A stretch of DNA of 10,762 nt from Sedimentisphaerales bacterium (GTDB lineage Bacteria; Planctomycetota; Phycisphaerae; Sedimentisphaerales; SG8-4): assembly GCA_016932895.1 (NCBI GenBank), contig JAFGCA010000076.1, positions 1 through 10,762 of the forward strand, given 5' to 3'. Shown here one piece after another: positions 6,549 through 10,762 of this stretch. The notes below the pieces were generated by a model that saw nothing but the letters and a program-made list of their open reading frames with translations, did not search any database and was not told where the DNA came from. How positions within the stretch are numbered: the stretch's first letter is position 1; every line of letters starts with the position of its first letter. Made by a program: the position numbers and the translations under genes.

Positions 6549-9500
6549 ACCGCCGCACACACCTCAAGCTCGCCGGGGCATTGCTGGTGTGGCTGTTGGG
6601 CACACCTGGCTTGCTCCTGGCGCAGAACTATACCATCGACTGGTGGACGGTCGACCGCGGCGGCGGACTGATCATCCCCGGCGGCGGCTATGAACTGTCC
6701 GCCACGATCGGCCAGCCGGATGCCGTGGCCTCGCTGAGTGCAGGGGGCTACGAGTTGACCGGCGGCTTCTGGCCGGTGGCTGAGACCCCTCTTGGTCCGC
6801 CCGACTGCAACGGCAACGGCGTCGCCGATACCCTGGACATCGCCGGCGGCACGAGCGAGGACCTGAACCACAACGGCGTCCCAGACGAGTGCGAGGAGCC
6901 CGAGCTTTTTGTCGAGATCCGCCTCGCACAGGCGATCGACCAACTCCAGCAGGCAGCCGGTGTCGCGATCACGCCGGACAAGCTCATGTTTACGGCGGGG
7001 CCTCGTCCGATTCCGCACTTTCTCGGGGTAAAGGTGCCGGTGCCGTCGCAGTTGCCGCAGGACCCGGTGGTCCGCGGGCTCGACTTCTTGATCCGGCACC
7101 GCAAGCTCTACGACCTGGTGGAACCGCGGGCGCAGTTATTCCTGAAGCGGGTCGAGTGGGTCTCGACCAGCACGCAGCCGGAGTCGCCGAGCCTGCGTTT
7201 CGGCCAGCACCAGAACGGCATTCCGGTCTTTGGCGCCGAACTGGTACTACACCTGAGCGCGGACCAGGGCCACATCCTCGGGACCACAGGGTACTACATC
7301 CCGAACATCCCGAAGCTGCCGCCGGCCAAGCTGAGCATTCCCGAGGCCGAGGCCATCGCCCAGGCCGATCTTGGCGAGTCCGGCAGCATGGTCGTCGGCG
7401 ATACGAATCTGGTGTATTACAACGAGGGACTGTTCAGCGATGTCTCAGCGCCGACGTACCTCGCCTACCGGATCATGCTGGTGGGCGCGGGCGCACCGTG
7501 GCGGTACGTCGTTGAGGCACATGACGGGACGATCCTCGCAACTCAGGAAGAGATCCGCACCGGCAAGGATTTCGACCTGTACAACGCGCGCGGGGACAGC
7601 AGCAACTCGTGTTTCGACTGGTCATTCGGCCTTGACGACACGGTGTTCTGGTACGACGAGACCGGACCTTCCGATGACTACCCCGACTGCGGCGCCAACG
7701 CCTGCCCGCCGGATTGCCAGCCCGACACGCCGCACTGCAGCGAGCTGGGGTGCAGCAACGATGGTGTAATCGACGGCGACCTGATGTACTGCTTCGCCCA
7801 TGACACATACGACTACTTCAGAGACACCTTCAGTTGGCGCTCATTCGATGATGACGACGAGGAAGTGGAAGCCTACGTGAATTGGGGCGCTGGCTGCCCG
7901 AACTCCTACGCATACGAGTCCGAATGCCTGGCGTTCTGCCCCAGTCAAGTGACTCGAGATATCTTCGGGCACGAATTCACCCACCTGGTTCAGTACAACA
8001 CCAGTAACCTTGCGTACAAGAACGAGTCCGGCGCCCTGAACGAGAGTTTTGCCGACTTCTTCGGCACAATGGTCGAATTCTGGGTGGAGGGGGCGGGCGG
8101 CGACTGGTTGATCGGGGAGGACAGGGCCGGGGGCGCCTTCCGTGACATGTGCGACCCGCCTGCCTATGCGGACCCGGATCACTGGACGGGGCGGGCTGCC
8201 TTCTGCGGCGATAGGTGCAACCGAGGCAATGACTGGGGCGGGGTGCACGACAACAACGGCATCCCCAACAAGGCGGCTTGCCTGATCTCCGAAGGTGGAA
8301 GCCACAACGGGTTCGTCATCGACCCGCCGCTGGGTCGGGCCAAGGCGGAGCCGCTCCTGTTCCACGTGATGCGGCACCTGCCGGAGAGTGCCCACTTCTC
8401 CGATGCCGCGGCGGAGGCCGTCAGTACGGCGGAGTCGTGGCGCGATGGAGGCCGTTACGGCTTCACCGATGAGGACGTCTGCGCGGTGCGCAACGCATAC
8501 GCCGCGGTCGGCGTGTATGAATTCCCGGATACCGACTGCGACGGAGTCGTCGAAACGGTTGGTGAGGACGACGATGGTGACGGGTTCACCAACGACATCG
8601 ACCTCTGCCCGGGCCTGCGCAACTACGACAACAGCGACCCCGACGGCGACGGCCAGGCGAATCTGTGCGATGACGACGACGACGGCGACGGCCGCCCCGA
8701 TGGCGACGACAATTGCCCGCTGTCGCCGAACGGGCCGGACCGCGGCCGGTGTGCCGCCGGTGCCGACGAGGGTGATGTGTGCACCAGCGACGCGGATTGC
8801 GACGGCTCTTTCTGCCTCGACTGGCAGGCGGACAGGGATCACGATGGGGTCGGCGACGTGTGTGACGACTCCGATGACGACGGTGTTTCCGACCAGTGGG
8901 ACAACTGTTGGGAAACGCCCAACAGTGATCAGACCAACACCGACGGGGGATCGTTTGGGGATGCCTGCGACACGGACGATGACGGCGACTCGGTCCTGGA
9001 TAACGCCGACAACTGCCCCCTGGAGCCGAATCCCGACCAGGCTGACGACGACGAGGACGACGTGGGGGATAGCTGCGACAATTGCGCCGGCCGGGACGGC
9101 TGCGACGCCGCCGTGAACCCGTCGCAGGCAAACTCGGATTGCCAGCGGGAACGCAGAGGCGGGATATGCGATGCGTGCGGCGACGAGTGTGACGACGATC
9201 GCGACGGGGATGGGGTCAACAACGGCGACGACAACTGTCCGGACCTGGCCAACAGCGACCAGTTGCGGCTCGGTCTCAGCGGAAAAGGACTGGCTTGCGA
9301 TGACGCGTTAATTCACGCCCTTGAGAGCCTGCCGATTGACGGCCTGCCCTTCCAAGGCTTCGTCTCTCTTGCAGCGCGTCAACTCGTCCGGGTACCGATC
9401 TTTCCGTGCGTGGCCGATGGGTGCCCCGACTACATGTCGGCGACGTTTCGGACGCACGTGGCCATTACGGTGTCACCCGTGTTTGCCTCGATCCGCGTGG

Positions 9501-9979
9501 CCGATGATACCGGGGCCACCGTCGCCAAGGTCCGCAAGGGTGTGACCGACGCAAACGTCGACTTCCGCGTGGCCGGCGACTACTACTCGAACCTGGCCGC
9601 TCTGGCGGGGCTGCCGCCGGTCGAGACGGGCCTCAGGCGGGCGCTCGCCGACGAGGTCACGATCGAACCCTACCGGGGTCGGAAGTACTACCTCGAACTC
9701 TGGCCGTCGGCGGCCATGCAGCCCGGGCAACAGTACCCGATTACCCTGTCCGTACACAATACGCTTGCCCCTGGCGACTTCGATCTGGATGGCGACGTGG
9801 ACCCCGATGACCTTGGTGCCTTCGAGGCCTGTTCCACCGGACCGGGTATTCCCTTCTCGCCCGGCTGCATACCCAAGGATCTGGATTACGACAACGACGT
9901 CGACCAGACCGACTTCGCTGCCTTTCAGAGGTGTCTGAGCGGCCCGGATGTGCCGGCAGACCCGAGCTGCGCAGACTAA
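6545..9979 (+). CDS. Secreted multidomain M4 (thermolysin-family) metalloprotease
   Basis: A 1144-residue exported protein, over twice the usual M4 length. In order: signal peptide (1-26); a small domain with GGGYELSATIGQPD and GGYELTGGFW (about 28-78); an Asn/Asp-rich calcium-type segment NGNGVAD...NGVPDECE (about 86-118); an FTP/PepSY-like propeptide (about 185-330); the catalytic domain (about 345-655); TSP3 repeats (662-906); an unrecognised, probably beta-rich region (about 920-1070); and a dockerin-like pair (1077-1144). Zinc site: H476 and H480 in HEFTH, and E500 in ALNESFAD, 24 residues after H476 as in thermolysin. E477 is the catalytic base. H568 in GGVHDNNGIPNKAA matches the transition-state histidine. 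The catalytic domain has about 15 cysteines, whereas thermolysin has none, implying disulfides. It is probably a calcium-stabilised extracellular endopeptidase made as a zymogen. It overlaps the S74 gene by ATGA. An unusual point is that two modules precede the propeptide. The substrate is unknown. Confidence 0.93.
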   Translation: MNRRTHLKLAGALLVWLLGTPGLLLAQNYTIDWWTVDRGGGLIIPGGGYELSATIGQPDAVASLSAGGYELTGGFWPVAETPLGPPDCNGNGVADTLDIAGGTSEDLNHNGVPDECEEPELFVEIRLAQAIDQLQQAAGVAITPDKLMFTAGPRPIPHFLGVKVPVPSQLPQDPVVRGLDFLIRHRKLYDLVEPRAQLFLKRVEWVSTSTQPESPSLRFGQHQNGIPVFGAELVLHLSADQGHILGTTGYYIPNIPKLPPAKLSIPEAEAIAQADLGESGSMVVGDTNLVYYNEGLFSDVSAPTYLAYRIMLVGAGAPWRYVVEAHDGTILATQEEIRTGKDFDLYNARGDSSNSCFDWSFGLDDTVFWYDETGPSDDYPDCGANACPPDCQPDTPHCSELGCSNDGVIDGDLMYCFAHDTYDYFRDTFSWRSFDDDDEEVEAYVNWGAGCPNSYAYESECLAFCPSQVTRDIFGHEFTHLVQYNTSNLAYKNESGALNESFADFFGTMVEFWVEGAGGDWLIGEDRAGGAFRDMCDPPAYADPDHWTGRAAFCGDRCNRGNDWGGVHDNNGIPNKAACLISEGGSHNGFVIDPPLGRAKAEPLLFHVMRHLPESAHFSDAAAEAVSTAESWRDGGRYGFTDEDVCAVRNAYAAVGVYEFPDTDCDGVVETVGEDDDGDGFTNDIDLCPGLRNYDNSDPDGDGQANLCDDDDDGDGRPDGDDNCPLSPNGPDRGRCAAGADEGDVCTSDADCDGSFCLDWQADRDHDGVGDVCDDSDDDGVSDQWDNCWETPNSDQTNTDGGSFGDACDTDDDGDSVLDNADNCPLEPNPDQADDDEDDVGDSCDNCAGRDGCDAAVNPSQANSDCQRERRGGICDACGDECDDDRDGDGVNNGDDNCPDLANSDQLRLGLSGKGLACDDALIHALESLPIDGLPFQGFVSLAARQLVRVPIFPCVADGCPDYMSATFRTHVAITVSPVFASIRVADDTGATVAKVRKGVTDANVDFRVAGDYYSNLAALAGLPPVETGLRRALADEVTIEPYRGRKYYLELWPSAAMQPGQQYPITLSVHNTLAPGDFDLDGDVDPDDLGAFEACSTGPGIPFSPGCIPKDLDYDNDVDQTDFAAFQRCLSGPDVPADPSCAD
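8528..9262 (+). repeat. Thrombospondin type 3 calcium-binding repeats within the M4 protease
   Basis: Residues 662-906 carry repeated aspartate loops of the D-x-D-x-D-G-x-x-D type. There are six DLCP/DNCP-like turns: DLCPG, DNCPLSPN, DNCWETPN, DNCPLEPN, DNCAGRDG and DNCPDLAN. Several are followed by N-x-DQ. This is the TSP3 pattern, in which each unit wraps calcium ions and is held by disulfides. The third and fifth units depart from the consensus. The repeats probably form a rigid calcium-dependent spacer between the protease and its C-terminal modules. Confidence 0.8.
9773..9979 (+). other. Dockerin-like duplicated calcium-loop domain at the protease C-terminus
   Basis: Two similar halves occur at residues 1077-1144: GDFDLDGDVDPDDLGAFEAC and KDLDYDNDVDQTDFAAFQRC, each an EF-hand-like loop followed by a helix with a conserved Phe and Cys. 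This is the duplicated layout of type I dockerins, and it is frequent at the C-termini of secreted planctomycete proteins. A cohesin partner is not visible in this window. Confidence 0.65.
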
Positions 9980-10089
9980 CTATGGCGAACACCTGAGGTC
10001 CTCGCCACCCCAAGTTCCTCGCTCGGCGTAAGCGAGAAGCCGGTCACAAACTGGGTCCAATCGACGGCGATCCATATCACACGAGCACA

Positions 10090-10132
10090 GGTCACACCCG
10101 CTCCTCGCGATGCCGGCGGGCGTGGCCTTTTT
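10090..10132 (+). terminator. Rho-independent terminator-like hairpin before the CobT-like gene
   Basis: The arms GGTCACACCCGC (10090-10101) and GCGGGCGTGGCC (10116-10127) pair over 12 positions with one G-U pair and one mismatch, and five Ts follow directly (10128-10132). The hairpin is 110 bases beyond the M4 protease stop and 27 bases before the CobT-like start. It could end the secreted operon, or act as an attenuator in the leader of the CobT-like gene. A weaker hairpin, CTCGCT/AGCGAG, lies at 10018-10036. Confidence 0.6.
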
Positions 10133-10146
10133 CATGCGCATCGCAG

Positions 10147-10153
10147 AAAGGAG
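10147..10153 (+). promoter_or_regulatory. Ribosome-binding site of the CobT-like gene
   Basis: AAAGGAG with a 6-base spacer before the ATG at 10160. It is the best Shine-Dalgarno sequence in the window and fixes the start of the truncated gene. Confidence 0.75.
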
Positions 10154-10159
10154 CACGCC

Positions 10160-10762
10160 ATGCGTGCAAATCCATTTGAAAGCCAGCTTGAACGGCTGGC
10201 GAGAACACTGACCGAACAGTTCGGTGTACAGGTCGTCTGCCAGGGCGACAATGCCTGGACCGACGGCCGACAGATCGTGCTGCCCTCGGTTCCTACACCC
10301 ATGAATAACGACCTTGAGAAGTGCTTGGTTGGCTACCTGGATCACGAGATGGGCCACGTGGCCTTCTCGGATTTCGGCGTGGCCGAGCAGTTCGCCAGGA
10401 AGCACCCCGGTTTCGAGGGCCTGCTCAACGTCATCGAGGACGCCCTAATCGAGCGCCGGGCCATGGAGCGCTGGCCGGGGGTCCGGCGCAACCTGGACAT
10501 GATGTTCAGGCAGATCCGCGGCCGGGTGGCTCAACTGATCCAGCAGCGCGGACCGTTCGACCGCTTCTGCACGGCCGTCTACCTCAAGCTGTCGCATCAC
10601 GGCGATCTGATGGGACTGGATGCCGAGCTGGCGGGGTATCAAGACCTCCTGGCCCGGTTCCCGCAGATTGGCAACACCCGCGAGGCCAGCGAACTGGCCG
10701 AGTTGATCCTGCAACGCTGGCGGCAGCGCGCTACCCAACGACAGCAGCGCCGACAATCTGAC
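10160..10762 (+). CDS. CobT-like protein, N-terminal part (3' end outside window)
   Basis: The frame is open from the ATG at 10160 to the last base, giving 201 residues with no stop. Residues 59-71 read YLDHEMGHVAFSD, containing an HExxH motif (H62, E63, H66). NVIEDALIERRAMERWPGVRRNL follows (about 90-112) and matches the N-terminal CobT motif in which an acidic helix (E93, D94, E98) precedes a PGV-x-x-NL turn. In CobT-like proteins of phages and plasmids the same HExxH-plus-acidic-helix arrangement occurs. A C-terminal VWA/MIDAS domain would be expected beyond the window. The visible end (RQRATQRQQRRQ) looks like the start of a charged linker. The partner is probably the CobS-like ATPase at the left edge, despite the 9.6-kb separation. 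Whether the HExxH centre cleaves protein or only binds metal is not shown. The family call is moderately sure; cobalamin synthesis is unlikely as a role. Confidence 0.75.
   Translation, partial: MRANPFESQLERLARTLTEQFGVQVVCQGDNAWTDGRQIVLPSVPTPMNNDLEKCLVGYLDHEMGHVAFSDFGVAEQFARKHPGFEGLLNVIEDALIERRAMERWPGVRRNLDMMFRQIRGRVAQLIQQRGPFDRFCTAVYLKLSHHGDLMGLDAELAGYQDLLARFPQIGNTREASELAELILQRWRQRATQRQQRRQSD

Noticed and set aside
7841..8842. A 333-codon open frame on the - strand
   Set aside because: It is antisense to the M4 catalytic domain and TSP3 repeats. Its Val/Ala-rich residues come from the reverse complement of Asp-rich codons.
517..10159. Mobile-element boundaries around the four middle genes
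   Set aside because: I found no transposase, integrase, tRNA, or matching direct or inverted repeats shared by the two junction regions, so insertion remains a hypothesis based on gene order only.

Overview
This is a GC-rich bacterial window, most likely from Planctomycetota or a close relative. Three things point there: an ECF sigma factor paired with a Ser/Thr kinase that carries a membrane helix and a long TPR tail; a secreted protein built from a GGGYELSATIGQPD-type N-terminal motif, an NGNGVAD...NGVPDECE segment, thrombospondin type 3 (TSP3) repeats and a dockerin-like C-terminus; and a secreted S74 (tail-fibre chaperone) protein of a type seen in environmental bacteria. The assignment is by family style only; no 16S or other marker gene is present.

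Layout. Bases 1-516 (+) hold the 3' end of a CobS-like AAA+ ATPase gene. A 13-bp perfect inverted repeat (525-564) separates it from a convergent gene, 3743-669 (-), encoding a receptor-like Ser/Thr kinase with about 11 TPRs. Upstream of the kinase on the same strand lies an ECF sigma factor gene (4559-3924). A 456-base gap (4560-5015) separates the sigma gene from a divergent, translationally coupled pair on the + strand. That pair is a secreted S74-domain fibre-like protein (5016-6548) and a secreted multidomain M4 (thermolysin-type) metalloprotease (6545-9979), overlapping by ATGA. A terminator-like hairpin (10090-10132) is followed by a strong ribosome-binding site and the 5' part of a CobT-like gene (10160 to the end), which runs off the window.

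How the genes may work together. CobS-like and CobT-like proteins normally form one motor/adaptor pair and their genes usually lie close together. Here they sit about 9.6 kb apart with four unrelated genes between them, so the middle looks like an inserted or independently assembled module. Within it, the sigma-kinase pair looks like a regulatory unit. The divergent S74-M4 pair looks like an exported product unit, perhaps a self-assembling trimeric stalk made together with a calcium-dependent protease. That the sigma-kinase pair controls the exported pair is an inference from gene order only.

I saw no tRNA, rRNA, CRISPR array, insertion sequence, integrase or clear attachment site.
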